A stretch of DNA of 64,000 nucleotides from assembly GCA_021927905.1 (NCBI GenBank), contig BLLK01000038.1, positions 1,426,001-1,490,000 of the forward strand, in the 5' to 3' direction. Made by a program: the position numbers and the translations under genes. This document shows, in pieces, positions 40,391 to 50,532 of the stretch; position 1 is the first letter of the stretch; each line of letters begins with the position of its first letter. A model generated the notes under the pieces. That model searched no databases, had not been told where the DNA came from, and saw nothing but the letters and a program-made list of their open reading frames with translations. The DNA comes from Chaetoceros tenuissimus (taxonomy: Eukaryota > Bacillariophyta > Thalassiosirophyceae > Chaetocerotales > Chaetocerotaceae).

Positions 40391-41266
40391 ATGGATCAAA
40401 CTGCACTGCATCGCTACGGACAAGCTTTTGTACAAGAGACTCCAGAACTCAAACATTCTAAACTTCAAGAACTCAGTGAGCTTCTCTCCTCCGACACATT
40501 CTCTACTCCTGAAAAGAAGAAGCACTATATCACAGCATCAACATACTCTCACGAATGCAATGACTGGTCTAAACTCAAATTTTTACGATGTGAATGCTTT
40601 CGTGTAGAAGATGCAGCCAAACGAATCATAAACTATTGGAACAAACGTGTTGAACTCTTTGGTGAAAAGGCTTTTCAACCCATGACGCAATCCATGGCTT
40701 GCAGTGATGATGCACATGCGCTTCGGATCAATTATGTCATGCCAGTAGTGGACTCGAGAACAGGGGATATCATCAAAGATGATGCAGGTAGGGGTATATT
40801 ATACATTGAACCGTATAGATTGACTGATCAGGTGTATGATCGGACCAGTATGACACGCGCAACCTGGTATTCGATACATGCACTATTGGAAGATGAGGAG
40901 ATACAAAAGAAGGGAATCATTGTTGTTTTTTATCCTAGGAATTTTTCAAAATATTCTAGTGATCGGATATTGAGCAAGAACAATATTACTTCCATGCGAA
41001 GTTATTTGCCTGTAAAATTGGAAGCAATTCATTGTTGCCATCCACCATACTTTTTTGAATTTTTTTATGCACTCTTGAGCACTCTGTTGGGTGAGAGGTT
41101 GAGAAAACGTGTCATAATTCATTCGGAAAGTGATGAAGAGGTATTGCAAACTCTTGAGCAGACCTATGGCATTGTTCGGGGTAAAATTCCAGACTTTATG
41201 CAAGGTGGTGGCTTGACTCTAGACTATAGAGGTTGGCTAGAACTACGAAAGAATCAAGGGAAATAG
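40391..41266 (+). CDS. CRAL-TRIO (SEC14-like) domain protein, copy 1
   Basis: 291 residues in one exon. The N-terminal ~85 residues are helical and end in CFRVEDAAKRIINYWNKRVELFG, a CRAL-TRIO-N-type helix. The lipid-binding domain follows: GILYIEPYRLTDQVYDRTSM, then IQKKGIIVVFYPRNFSK, SYLPVKLEAIHCCHPPYFF and LLGERLRKRVIIHS. The latter has the helix-strand order seen in SEC14 lipid-transfer proteins. It probably binds a hydrophobic ligand in the cytosol; the ligand cannot be read from sequence. It is a tandem paralogue of the gene at 41.9 kb, and the upstream regions are also related (ATGACGAG..., GACAGGCTAAAT..., ACACAAAACCTAT). Confidence 0.75.
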   Translation: MDQTALHRYGQAFVQETPELKHSKLQELSELLSSDTFSTPEKKKHYITASTYSHECNDWSKLKFLRCECFRVEDAAKRIINYWNKRVELFGEKAFQPMTQSMACSDDAHALRINYVMPVVDSRTGDIIKDDAGRGILYIEPYRLTDQVYDRTSMTRATWYSIHALLEDEEIQKKGIIVVFYPRNFSKYSSDRILSKNNITSMRSYLPVKLEAIHCCHPPYFFEFFYALLSTLLGERLRKRVIIHSESDEEVLQTLEQTYGIVRGKIPDFMQGGGLTLDYRGWLELRKNQGK

Positions 41267-41296
41267 AATAGACAATTATAGCCAATAGAAAAATGT

Positions 41297-41572
41297 AAAT
41301 CATCCTGATGCACCTTGAATAAGACAAAGTACAAAGCTGTAGGAACAAAGATGATTCCTGCCAAACTTCGAAGAAAATGTGGCTCTGGATGCAGTGTGAC
41401 ATAAACTAGACCTGGCAATATATAGCTAGCAATTGTCAAGCCTGTAGTCAAATGAATGCAGTAATAATAATGTAAAATAAGCCTTGAAATACTTATACGG
41501 GCATCAGCAACATGCAGTGTACTAAAAAGAGAATAATGATACATAAAGTCAACGTTGTTCTGCATCAGTTCA
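41297..41572 (-). pseudogene. Decayed 3' fragment of the amino-acid transporter gene (1)
   Basis: The minus strand gives IASYILPGLVYVTLHPEPHFLRSLA and VPTALYFVLF, the last ~45 codons of the transporter at 44.4 kb, with an internal deletion of about 20 bases. Beyond ~41440 it aligns with fragment 2 up to CTGCATCAGTTCAT. Lies in the 3' flank of CRAL-TRIO copy 1. Confidence 0.75.
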
Positions 41573-41862
41573 TAAATATATTAAAAGTTCAAGTGCAACA
41601 GATAAGATTCAATTATATATTTTGTTCATTAAAATATAATGATCTACGAGTACTATGACGAGAAGAAACCCTTCTCTTGTGGCCATTTGACAGGCTAAAT
41701 AACCCATTTAGATACACAAAACCTATAGTCATTGGTCAACATAGGTAGACGTAACTTTTTCTAGCTACTACCAGAAATACCACATGAATAGATTTCACTC
41801 TCTCACCATCATAAAATCTTTCATACTTGCACATAATATTCTATCTAGTGACATATGTCAGA

Positions 41863-42741
41863 ATGAATCAAACTGCTCTGAATCGCTACGGACAAGCTTT
41901 TGTACAAGAGACTCCAGAACTCATATCCTCTAAACTTCATGAGCTAAATGAACTCCTTTCCTCTGATACATTCTCTACTCCTGAAAAGAAGAAGCACTAC
42001 ATCACAGCAGCAACAGAATACTCTCATGAATGCAATGACTCTTTCAAACTGAAGCATTTACGATGTGAATGCTTTCGTGTAGACGATGCAGCTAAACGAA
42101 TCATAAACTATTGGAACAAACGTGTCGAACTTTTTGGTGAAAAGGCTTTTCAGCCCATGACACAATCCATGGCTTGCAGTAATGATGCACATGCACTTCA
42201 GATTAACTATGTGATGCCGGTAGTGAATTCAAAGACAGGAGATATCATCAAAGATGATGCAGGTAGGGGTATATTATATATCGATCCTTCTAGATTGACC
42301 AATCAGGAATATGATAGGACGAGTATGACACGTGCATTCTGGTATACGATGCATGCATTATTGGAAGATGAGGAGATACAAAAGAAGGGAATCATTATAA
42401 TTGCTCACCCAAAACATGCTTCGAAATCGAGTATGGATCGGAAACTGAGCAAGAATAATATTACTTCGATGAGAGGTTGTTTACCTATTAGAGTAGGTGC
42501 AATCCATATGTGTCATCCACCATTCTTTTTTGAAATTATTTTTGGAGTCGTGAAAATTTTCTTGGGTGAGAGGTTGAGGAAGCGTGTCAAGATTCATTCG
42601 GGCAGTGATGAAAAAGTATTACAAACTCTTGTAGAGACTTATGGAATTGTCAAGGGTAAGATTCCTGATTCTATTGAAGGTGGTGGCTTTACTTTAGACT
42701 ATCAAGGCTGGCTAGAACTACGAAAGAATCAAGGTAAATAG
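41863..42741 (+). CDS. CRAL-TRIO (SEC14-like) domain protein, copy 2
   Basis: 292 residues from MNQTALNRYGQAFVQETPEL, the context shared with copy 1; an upstream in-frame ATG would add 12 residues with no counterpart there. Most of the protein matches copy 1. The differences cluster around residues 180-240 (IIIIAHPKHASKSSMDRKLS, then GCLPIRVGAIHMCHPPFFFE, then IIFGVVKIFLGERLRKRV), which line the predicted ligand cavity. Paralogues could therefore differ in ligand (inference). Single exon. Confidence 0.75.
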   Translation: MNQTALNRYGQAFVQETPELISSKLHELNELLSSDTFSTPEKKKHYITAATEYSHECNDSFKLKHLRCECFRVDDAAKRIINYWNKRVELFGEKAFQPMTQSMACSNDAHALQINYVMPVVNSKTGDIIKDDAGRGILYIDPSRLTNQEYDRTSMTRAFWYTMHALLEDEEIQKKGIIIIAHPKHASKSSMDRKLSKNNITSMRGCLPIRVGAIHMCHPPFFFEIIFGVVKIFLGERLRKRVKIHSGSDEKVLQTLVETYGIVKGKIPDSIEGGGFTLDYQGWLELRKNQGK

Positions 42742-42778
42742 AGTCGATAAACATGTAAGATGAAAACAAAATTATAAA

Positions 42779-43130
42779 TTATCCCGATGCACCCTTGAAC
42801 AAGACAAAGTACAAAGCTGTAGGAACAATGATGATGCCTAACCCCAATTGCAATCTTGCCAAACTTCGAAGAAAGTGCGGCTCAGGATGGAGTGTGACGT
42901 AAATTAGACCTGGTAATATATAGCTGACCATTGTCGAGCTTGTAGTAAATGAACGTAATAATATATAGTAAGCCTTGGAATACAGGCATCAGTGACAGAC
43001 AATAGTGTATACATAAGGCAACAAATAAAGAATAAAATCTACGTTGATCTGCATCAGTTCATGGATGCATCAAATGTTCGATTCTTGACGGTAACACTGT
43101 AATGATTACAGTAGACCCTCGACAAACTTA
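42779..43130 (-). pseudogene. Decayed copy of the amino-acid transporter gene (2)
   Basis: 42781-42940 is almost identical to the transporter's 3' end (44385-44540). 43080-43130 (ATTCTTGACGGTAACACTG..., AGTAGACCCTCGACAAACTT) resembles an internal part of that gene at 45165-45230. The intervening and 5' parts are missing, so this is an internally deleted gene copy. Confidence 0.75.
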
Positions 43131-43219
43131 TCATAATAATATAATCTTCATATGAGATTTTCTACTTTAGGCTTTATTGTTTTCTTTTCTCCCTTGTTTC
43201 AACGAATCAGACCATCATA

Positions 43220-44017
43220 TCATGCCAACTTTTTCAACATTCCAGCTACAACTGTAAATGCCAAAAAATTCAATGCTTTTGCCCCGGCTGCTTGGACCAT
43301 TGGTAAAACAACAAGTGCACTGATACCAGTGCAATTGAAGAAAGCTGCAGTGCCAAAAATTGGCCCGGCAAAAGTAGCTACCCCTGCAGTAGCAACTGCC
43401 GCAGGGATAAATACAGCTGCTCCTACTTCAGCAGAAGACCATTGGCTATTGACGTACTCGAGCTCCCAGATCAATTTGTATTCTTCAGAAACAGCATCTT
43501 GGAGTCTGTTCATATCTTCAGCATTCATTCTTTGATGGATAGGAAGCTGAACTGTCACAACCTCGTTCTTCTCGTTTACTGTCAAAAAACCACCATTTGC
43601 GTTATTCTGGATGACAACTCTACACTTTTGAACTTTTTTCATATTGTCAGCCCATAGATCCAATGGCTTCTCACCCACGTCTTTCCATTCATGTCCATTT
43701 TTTACCTTGAGAAAGGCAATATTCCAAATACCTTTGGTATTATCACTGGCATTGTATAGCTCAACATTACCTTCCTCGCTTCCTGTGACACGCAAAGCTG
43801 GTTGAGGGTGTCGATCAAAGCGAATGTAAGCTCCTCCCCCTTTTGCTGGCTGGAGTCTGATTTTTTGGAGTCTATTTTTAGGATTTCTGGTACCTGCCAT
43901 TGCTAAAGTTCCCTTGGAACCATTCTTAACATGGAGAAAAGCGCTTGGCTTTGTGTCGAATGCAATACGGCTACTATCATAATGTCCGAGAATGAATCTA
44001 CTTTCACTTCCACCCAT
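43220..44017 (-). CDS. Beta-trefoil-like protein with hydrophobic C-terminus, unknown
   Basis: 265 residues from MGGSESRFILGHYDSS. Residues ~20-165 show short beta-rich repeats (FLHVKNGSKGTLAMAG, AYIRFDRHPQPALRV, FLTVNEKNEVVTVQL) that resemble beta-trefoil or fascin-type folds. Residues ~195-260 form two hydrophobic stretches (VGAAVFIPAAVATAGVATFA; ALNFLAFTVVAGMLKK), so the protein may be membrane-attached by its C-terminus. No signal peptide. I do not recognise the family. Confidence 0.65.
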   Translation of the reverse strand: MGGSESRFILGHYDSSRIAFDTKPSAFLHVKNGSKGTLAMAGTRNPKNRLQKIRLQPAKGGGAYIRFDRHPQPALRVTGSEEGNVELYNASDNTKGIWNIAFLKVKNGHEWKDVGEKPLDLWADNMKKVQKCRVVIQNNANGGFLTVNEKNEVVTVQLPIHQRMNAEDMNRLQDAVSEEYKLIWELEYVNSQWSSAEVGAAVFIPAAVATAGVATFAGPIFGTAAFFNCTGISALVVLPMVQAAGAKALNFLAFTVVAGMLKKLA

Positions 44018-44380
44018 TGTTTTGTTCTTGCTTTATTTGGAATTTGTTTGAAGATTTTGGTTTGCTAAACAGATTCTTCAAATTTATTTATATATGAATA
44101 TTTATGAGTGCTTTTGTAGGTTTGCCGTCCAGAGAAGAACAATCATCAGTTCAGGCGAGTGTTTAGTTCCTGGATGTCGGAAAAATGCAATCAGGTCATG
44201 TATAGTATGTAGCTAGGGACTTAGTAATGTATTGATTTTTGTACGTTTCTTTCGTATGGAGGTTGGTACGTTTTTCCTTTAAAAAATGCCATAAAAAAGG
44301 AAAAAGAGATCGCTAATTAATCATCCCTTGTTTTTTGTATGAACGAGCTGTAAACTTGAATCTAAGTGAACAACAATAAC
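44018..44380. other. Intergenic, nothing recognised
   Basis: 363 AT-rich bases between the trefoil-like gene start and the 3' end of the transporter. Confidence 0.4.
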
Positions 44381-46057
44381 TTATCCTGATGCACCCTTGA
44401 ACAAGACAAAGTACAAAGCTGTAGGAACAATGATGATGCCTAACCCCAATTGCAATCTTGCCAAACTTCGAAGAAAGTGCGGCTCAGGATGGAGTGTGAC
44501 GTAAATTAGACCTGGTAATATATAGCTAACCATTGTAGACCCTGTTGCACCTACTACCCCCAAAATGATGCCAAGATCGGATACTGACATGGCGATTATA
44601 AAGGATAGGACAAGAAAGACAATTGTTATACCGTTGAAAATGAATCCGTCAATGAAGTCTACCATGTTATCATCAACGTCAATGGCAGACGCTGGGTCCA
44701 TCCACAAAGAAGATGCGTCCATTTCAGTTTCCGGCTCTGCAAGTCGCTCCATTTCATCTGTAGTTCTAGAACTACTTTGACTTGCATCCGATGTATGTGA
44801 TGTTTCTTGTTGTTCTTGTTCTCTTCGTCGTTGTGCTCGTCTTCCAATCAATGCATAGACCAGACTTGTCAAACATCTTCGACTTGGATCTAACTGCAAA
44901 GGATATGATAAAATTACCATAATGGCAATACCTATTCTCATGGTCGTAACAAGTCCAGTTTGTGGATAGTTCAATAGAATATCACCCTTGACTTCGCTTC
45001 CATATGTTCGATAACCTTCAATAGCTACAATCATATATAACACCAATGCCGCGCTAATGGCAATACCAATGACACTGTCCACTCGTCTCCTAGTAGGCGA
45101 TCTAAGTTCATTGGTAATTGTAAAGACATTTTGATGACAAGTAAAACTAAACACAAAAATGGCAAGATTCTTGACGGTATCATCAAAATCTGTAATGATG
45201 GCAGTAGACCCTCTACAAACTTGTTCAATCCCATCATCCACCAATCCATCATGATAATAATGTGTATTACCACCATGACTTTCACATGCATCAAAAACCC
45301 CTTGAGCATAAAGAATAACCCCAACCGCAAGACTATAAATCAAAATCAACGAAAGAGTCGAAGTAAACTTTAACGAATCCAAAGTTTGAAAGAAACTAAT
45401 TGGCAATACACAAACTAATGCACAAACGACCCAAAATTGTCGATTTGTAAATACCATTTCTTCAATTTCTTCCGCGGTAGTTTCCGTCATTTGTGAAAAG
45501 TTTCGAAAGACGTAATGGAATGCATCCACCATACAATCTGCCACCGTTACGAAATAACCAGTCGCTACTCCGAAACATTTTAATGCAACTGCTATATCTA
45601 TAAATATAGCAAATTGTGGCATAGCTGTTATAGCTACTGTATAGAATGAAGCAGGTTTATTCGTCGGTAGACGTTGTTGAGCTGTTGTAGCGGATACAGA
45701 TAGGAGATGGAGTCCTAATGCTGAGAAAAATGCTGCGAATAGTAATAGACATGTGCCTACTAGATAACCACTAGATGCAAACGCAGACGGTAGACCAAGC
45801 ATACCCGCTCCTGCTACTGTGTTTAATAGATTAATGACACAACTGAATATAGACGCTGTTCGTTTTGGGTTTCCATGTTCATCGAGTTCTAGAGTGAGTG
45901 TATTTTGAGTGTCGCTGTATGCTTCGTGATCATCGGTTTCGTCATAATCAAAGTCTACTTCGGGCAAACTGTCTTCAATGAATGCTTCACTTGATGGCGT
46001 TGAAGGCTCGTTGCTGTAGTCAAAGTCAAGCTGTTGCTGATGTTGAGATGATGACAT
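44381..46057 (-). CDS. Amino acid transporter, AAAP/SLC38 family
   Basis: 558 residues; ATG at 46057 (MSSSQHQQQLDFDYSNEP). The frame is open 48 codons further up, but that part looks like 5' UTR. After an acidic cytosolic N-terminus comes the family signature ASIFSCVINLLNTVAGAGMLGLPSAF in the first membrane helix. About eleven helices follow (e.g. LVGTCLLLFAAFFSALGLHL, FWVVCALVCVLPISFF, LSLILIYSLAVGVILYA, LAIFVFSFTCHQNVFTI, VIGIAISAALVLYMIVAI, GLVTTMRIGIAIMVILSYP, ITIVFLVLSFIIAMSV, VSYILPGLIYVTL). A hydrophilic Gln/Ser/Glu loop of ~70 residues lies before the last helices. It probably moves neutral amino acids across the plasma or vacuolar membrane with H+ or Na+. Two degraded copies of its 3' end lie at 41.3 and 42.8 kb. 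Confidence 0.85.
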   Translation of the reverse strand: MSSSQHQQQLDFDYSNEPSTPSSEAFIEDSLPEVDFDYDETDDHEAYSDTQNTLTLELDEHGNPKRTASIFSCVINLLNTVAGAGMLGLPSAFASSGYLVGTCLLLFAAFFSALGLHLLSVSATTAQQRLPTNKPASFYTVAITAMPQFAIFIDIAVALKCFGVATGYFVTVADCMVDAFHYVFRNFSQMTETTAEEIEEMVFTNRQFWVVCALVCVLPISFFQTLDSLKFTSTLSLILIYSLAVGVILYAQGVFDACESHGGNTHYYHDGLVDDGIEQVCRGSTAIITDFDDTVKNLAIFVFSFTCHQNVFTITNELRSPTRRRVDSVIGIAISAALVLYMIVAIEGYRTYGSEVKGDILLNYPQTGLVTTMRIGIAIMVILSYPLQLDPSRRCLTSLVYALIGRRAQRRREQEQQETSHTSDASQSSSRTTDEMERLAEPETEMDASSLWMDPASAIDVDDNMVDFIDGFIFNGITIVFLVLSFIIAMSVSDLGIILGVVGATGSTMVSYILPGLIYVTLHPEPHFLRSLARLQLGLGIIIVPTALYFVLFKGASG

Positions 46058-46759
46058 TGTCTTGATACGGAGATGAAAAAGAAAGTGCTGATAAAAATGG
46101 CTGACTAGAGTTGAGAGTTGCTGATGTTTTATCTGTGCTATGAAACAGCCATGAATACTTTGTAGGAGAGTGTTCAGGTGTACTTGATGATGAAAACACA
46201 ATCACTACTGTTTTCTAATTGTAAGGGTGGAGTTGAATTTATTAGATAATTTGTTCCAACTCAAATACGTATCTAGTTTGTTTCTTTTTCTAGCTTATCG
46301 CTCACTCCTCACTGCTCAATCATTTACGTACGTACTTAAATGTTTTCCGGAGAAAGTTTTGTCATAGAATGCCCCTATTTCTCCTTCTTTATGTTACTTC
46401 TTTAGAATGGAACAATGGAACTTATATTTATATTATTATCAATAGTCTATTTATGAAATCTATTACAATTATTATTATTCTATTGGAATGATTTGAATAA
46501 ATTAGATACCAAGATTAGGTAAAAGGATGAAAATAAGCCTTGATGAAAAGGACTAAAAGGAAATTGAAGCTAAATTATTATAAAGATGAAGTCAAAACTA
46601 ATGTCAAAGATGTTTATAAAAATCATGGATGTATACGGCAACACCAACCTCTATTGCTGTCTGCTGCCTCCTGACTGCTCAAAATATTTTCTCTATTCGT
46701 TCATAGCCAATAGTGAAAGCCAATATCTGCAATATATCATTTTATACAACTTTTATACA
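46058..46759. other. Divergent intergenic space
   Basis: Shared upstream region of the transporter and family copy H. AT-rich; the TTTGACTCC/TGACGTCA pair of other family promoters was not found here. Confidence 0.4.
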
Positions 46760-48022
46760 ATGAACATCTCCACTCTTCAAAGCAATCTTGACTTCATCAA
46801 GAGTCTCTACTTCCATGAAGAATGGAAAGATAAACATTGTAAAAAGGAAATTCTAAAAGCCATCGAGGAGTGTAATGAAAAGATAGAAAAGGCTTTTGGT
46901 TTGTCTATGCACAAACTAGATCGGTATAAATCATCCTTTGAAGCAGTTGAGAAAGTAGCGAACAAGTTCCCATCTACATTGGCTTACGAAAATCATGGAC
47001 GGATTCCAATCCAATTCGCTGCAACTAGTAATGGATATGAGTACGTACCAATCCTAGCGAAGGAAGGAATGAAACATAAGGTTGGAGGAGAGGATGCGAG
47101 AGGAGGTTTGCTCAAAGTTGATCCAAAAGAAAACAGAGGATGGAATGTATTGCAATTCTTTGTTAGAATTGGTATTAGTACGGACGCTCATGATGCAAAG
47201 AGAGTCAATGTGCTGAAGGAACTTCGGAGATCAGGTTTACTCCTCAAAAAGGACATTCAAGAATACAATCTACTGCAATACTCTTGTTATGAACCAACAA
47301 AGGAAAGGTTTGAATATCTGGCCAACTGGGACCCCGATGCCTTGACTGAAAGTAGATATCATAACAAACCTTTGATTCACGCCATGGCAAATTTTGAAGT
47401 TTCGCTCCATTTACTTCTGAAAGCTGGATTCAAATATCATCCAAACATTGGGGGCTTACTTTTCATTGAAGACGACAACGGAATTATAGCTTTTGATGCA
47501 ATATGCAATGAAATAGGAGAAGAAAAGACAATGGAGATACTGCATGATATTCTTTCACCAACTCGAGAGTTTCCCATCCTACATCATGTATTCATCAAAA
47601 CACCACAGCATCAAAAATTGTTCACCGACAAGTTTCCTTGGGCATATCACCTTAAGGATCATAACGGTAGAACACTCCATCAAGCTGTCCTAGCGGCTGG
47701 AGCCAAAGTTATGAATGAATGCGGTTTTCTTTTTGCATCACTTTCAGACAATCAGATCCAAGAGAAGGATCCTATTAGCACCTTACATCCTTTTGCTGCA
47801 ATGGCAGTAGGTGAGCATGCGGACTTGGAGAAATGCTATTATTTGCTTCGGCGACAGCCATCGGTTTTAGAAAAGCGCTCGAGAATTGAAAATATTCGTA
47901 AGAGAAAGAAGCGAAGAATTGAATTAAGCGCAAATGGTGATGGGCAAGCAAAGAGAAAAAAGACAAAGAAGAAGAATCAAATTGCGAATCATACAAACGA
48001 AGATGTTTCTCAAGAAAGATAG
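46760..48022 (+). CDS. Ankyrin-like diatom family protein, copy H (intact, longest tail)
   Basis: 420 residues from MNISTLQSNLDFIKSLYFHE; an upstream in-frame ATG at 46586 is not supported by paralogues. It has all family motifs (GYEYVPILAKEGMKHKVGGE, WDPDALTESRYHNKPLIH, AGFKYHPNIGGLLFIEDD, PILHHVFIKTPQH, FPWAYHLKDHNGRTLHQAV, LLRRQPSVLEKRSR). The C-terminal tail is extended and very basic (RKRKKRR, then AKRKKTKKKNQ), a probable nuclear localisation signal. Closest to copies A, B and D. Unlike them it lacks a recognisable promoter box, so it may be regulated differently. Confidence 0.82.
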   Translation: MNISTLQSNLDFIKSLYFHEEWKDKHCKKEILKAIEECNEKIEKAFGLSMHKLDRYKSSFEAVEKVANKFPSTLAYENHGRIPIQFAATSNGYEYVPILAKEGMKHKVGGEDARGGLLKVDPKENRGWNVLQFFVRIGISTDAHDAKRVNVLKELRRSGLLLKKDIQEYNLLQYSCYEPTKERFEYLANWDPDALTESRYHNKPLIHAMANFEVSLHLLLKAGFKYHPNIGGLLFIEDDNGIIAFDAICNEIGEEKTMEILHDILSPTREFPILHHVFIKTPQHQKLFTDKFPWAYHLKDHNGRTLHQAVLAAGAKVMNECGFLFASLSDNQIQEKDPISTLHPFAAMAVGEHADLEKCYYLLRRQPSVLEKRSRIENIRKRKKRRIELSANGDGQAKRKKTKKKNQIANHTNEDVSQER

Positions 48023-48521
48023 ATTTTGTGGTCCGCAATGATATGAGTTCTAATACATCAGAGTGCAAATATTCAAAGGATTGGCAGATTAGCATTCGGT
48101 GCCTAAGTAATCACTGTATACGAGTTATGCACATAAAATAAATGAGATTATTTTTAGACTCACTGTGATGCTACAGGACAGTAGGCGAAGCACTTGGAGC
48201 TACTGGAATGTACTCTTGACACTTCCCACATCACAATTTACAAGGATCCCATCGTGTCCGTATTTTGGACACAACTCTCTCGTACTGATCTTTGTCTAAC
48301 CAAGCACATGATTAACTCCTTCAAAGTTCTAAATGAAAAGTTCTCGTCGTCAAAACAACAGACTCCACACCTCAGTCCACAGTTCAAATGCACCTCCATA
48401 ATGGGACAATGCTCTCAAATTGAATATCTTCACAGGTCATGTCTGTACCTGGGATAATAAACTCTTGATTATTTGTACTCGTACATTCTTCGTCGTTTGA
48501 AGTTGGTTAATTCGATGGATG
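48023..48521. other. Convergent intergenic space
   Basis: 499 bases. An 87-codon open frame (48194-48457) starts at TTG, has no family signature, and is not called as a gene. Confidence 0.4.
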
Positions 48522-49628
48522 CTATGTTGGGAGCAGTGGATATACAACGTTCCATTTGTCCAGCGAATCATTCAATATACCATTTCTATACAATTGCAAC
48601 CGTCCTGATGAATTCTCAGGATCAAAGCCAATTCTCCAAACATTGGAATTCTTTGTTTGGGTAATGCTTCCGTTTCGAAATTCAAAATTGATGATAGTAA
48701 TATCGCTAGCGTCACCGCAGTTTTCCAAAGTAAGTTGTGCAAAGGTTGACTTCACACAAAAATCTCCCATTCTTGCAAGGGTCATGTGCCCTTCAGACGT
48801 AAACTTCCACAACTGTAAATTACTATCAGAAGCGAGGCACTCTTTTACATACAGTTTCGAGCCTTGTGTACTAGTAGATGCGCTTAGGCACCAATCTGAG
48901 GTAGTGTCGTCACCGAATGTTCTGAAAGTTGATATGATTTGTATTTCCTTGTTGACCTCTGCAGAAGTCATGGAGGAAGGTGACGTACTAGGTACAAGTA
49001 TTGATGGTGACTGAGAAGGCGGATTCGAAGGTGAATTTGTTTCCGAAGGAAGATGAGATGGCTCTTCTGTAAATTGTACTGTAGGTATCATGCTTGGGAA
49101 ACTGCTTGGGAAAAAGCTTGGTGAAGTAGATGAAAAATGACTGGGAAATGAAGTCACCGAGTCATTTTTCGATTCTTTTGATGGTTTGTCTACACTTGGA
49201 GTACTTGATAAAATCAATGTCGGTTCTAAAGATGGCAGCAATGAAGGCTCCAAACTTGGATCATGAGAAGTTTCTTGAGACGCCAACATTGTTGGAGAAC
49301 CTGTAGGTATATTTGTAGGTTCGCTCTCGTCGTTTTCAAATTTTATGACAATCATCAACGCAAAGTAGCCACATGCTATGGAAACCACGAAACTCATAAA
49401 TGTGATGAATATATTTCTGCATCTCTTTTGACGAAGGCTCAATTTCTTTTCCGGCCTTTTCCTTACGGAATAAATACTGCTTGCATTGGATCGACGAGAT
49501 TCGTAGTCATCGTCTGAAAATGAATATTCATCATCGCTGGCTGCAAAAGAAACACTCCTCCAACTTTGATCAAAGTTGACATTACAATTGTAGAATTTAC
49601 TATCTCTAATTCGGGATGAACGAGCCAT
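48522..49628 (-). CDS. Type II membrane protein with PS-rich stalk and ricin-type lectin-like domain
   Basis: 368 residues from MARSSRIRDSKFYN; the 25 upstream codons are judged untranslated. The N-terminal ~80 residues are cytosolic and end in a basic cluster (KKLSLRQKRCRN). A membrane segment follows (IFITFMSFVVSIACGYFALM). Residues ~105-220 form a Ser/Pro-rich stalk with repeated PSxxPS units, as in diatom surface and wall proteins. The C-terminal ~140 residues resemble a ricin B-type beta-trefoil: WCLSASTSTQGSKLYVKEC, LQLWKFTSEGHMTLARM, FCVKSTFAQLTLENC, with one Q-x-W motif. It is likely a carbohydrate-binding protein of the cell surface or Golgi (inference). Confidence 0.7.
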   Translation of the reverse strand: MARSSRIRDSKFYNCNVNFDQSWRSVSFAASDDEYSFSDDDYESRRSNASSIYSVRKRPEKKLSLRQKRCRNIFITFMSFVVSIACGYFALMIVIKFENDESEPTNIPTGSPTMLASQETSHDPSLEPSLLPSLEPTLILSSTPSVDKPSKESKNDSVTSFPSHFSSTSPSFFPSSFPSMIPTVQFTEEPSHLPSETNSPSNPPSQSPSILVPSTSPSSMTSAEVNKEIQIISTFRTFGDDTTSDWCLSASTSTQGSKLYVKECLASDSNLQLWKFTSEGHMTLARMGDFCVKSTFAQLTLENCGDASDITIINFEFRNGSITQTKNSNVWRIGFDPENSSGRLQLYRNGILNDSLDKWNVVYPLLPT

Positions 49629-50204
49629 TGTAAGTTGCTTTGAGATGCTGGAAGTGGAACATCTTCTGCCGAACAAAACAAGGTGCAAAATCAACTTGTC
49701 CAAGTGAATCGTTTTTGTTTCTTTCTTTCACTCACTGGTGATTGCCTCTGTCGCATCATTGTCAGGAATTCTAGGCATCTCAGTAAGTTCATTTCACAAC
49801 TTGTTTCTCTATGCCATTGAGCTGAGCCGAGAACATAATAGTATCGTTTTCGATGCTTCAAAAGGTACTTTGATGTTTGATTGATTTATTGATTTTTGAT
49901 GCTGAAAAAAGAGGGAAGGACAGACGAAAAAGAGATTTACTCAAGTTTAACTTCTCTATCGTCGAGTGGCACAATGACGGGGGACGGGAATAGAATAGCT
50001 AGGCACAATGCTGCGTAGTAGCAGCAAGACAAGATGTATTTGAACGAAGAGGAAAGCAATACACAACGGTCCAAATACATCAGTTCATTTTCTAGATAGG
50101 TCTAGGTAAAGGCTTATGACTAGGTATTAACATAGATAAAAAGGACCCTCCCACTTCCACCCTGGGATTAGTTTTCACATTGTATCACAATGAGGGTCAG
50201 CAAA

Positions 50205-50432
50205 TTACTTAAGTATCAAGTCATTTTCGGCACACTCACATGCGTTGTCTTCACTTAGATCCAAGTCTTCAAGGATAATTGCTAGCTCGGGCCATACAGA
50301 GGTAGGGCTACTTGTTTCTGTACCTTCTTCTAGAGTTGCAAAAAGATGAAACTTGCTGATGCTACTTTCACAAAAAGTAGAAATATGGAAGTGCCATAGA
50401 TTTTCTATTTGAGAGTCATTGTTATTAAAATT
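50205..50432 (-). pseudogene. Possible coding remnant, 75 codons without start
   Basis: The minus strand is open from 50432 to a TAA at 50205-50207, with normal-looking composition (FATLEEGTETSSPTSVWPEL, then AIILEDLDLSEDNACECAEN). There is no ATG. It could be the last exon of an unrecognised gene or a relic. No family assigned. Confidence 0.25.
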
Positions 50433-50532
50433 TCATTTGTATTTGATACATAAGATTATAAATTTATTACATGCATTATATCCCATGTATAAAAAATGAA
50501 TCACACTGTATAGTACTAATATATGAAGTGAT

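Noticed and set aside
41254-41565. A 103-codon minus-strand frame
   Set aside because: Its recognisable part is only the deleted 3' end of the transporter gene; the remainder is spacer. Treated as a pseudogene fragment.
46586-46759. Upstream in-frame ATG extending copy H by 58 residues
   Set aside because: All paralogues begin at M(N/D)IST or MDFST; the extension has no counterpart.
48194-48457. An 87-codon plus-strand frame between copy H and the lectin-like gene
   Set aside because: TTG start, no motif, no paralogue in the window.
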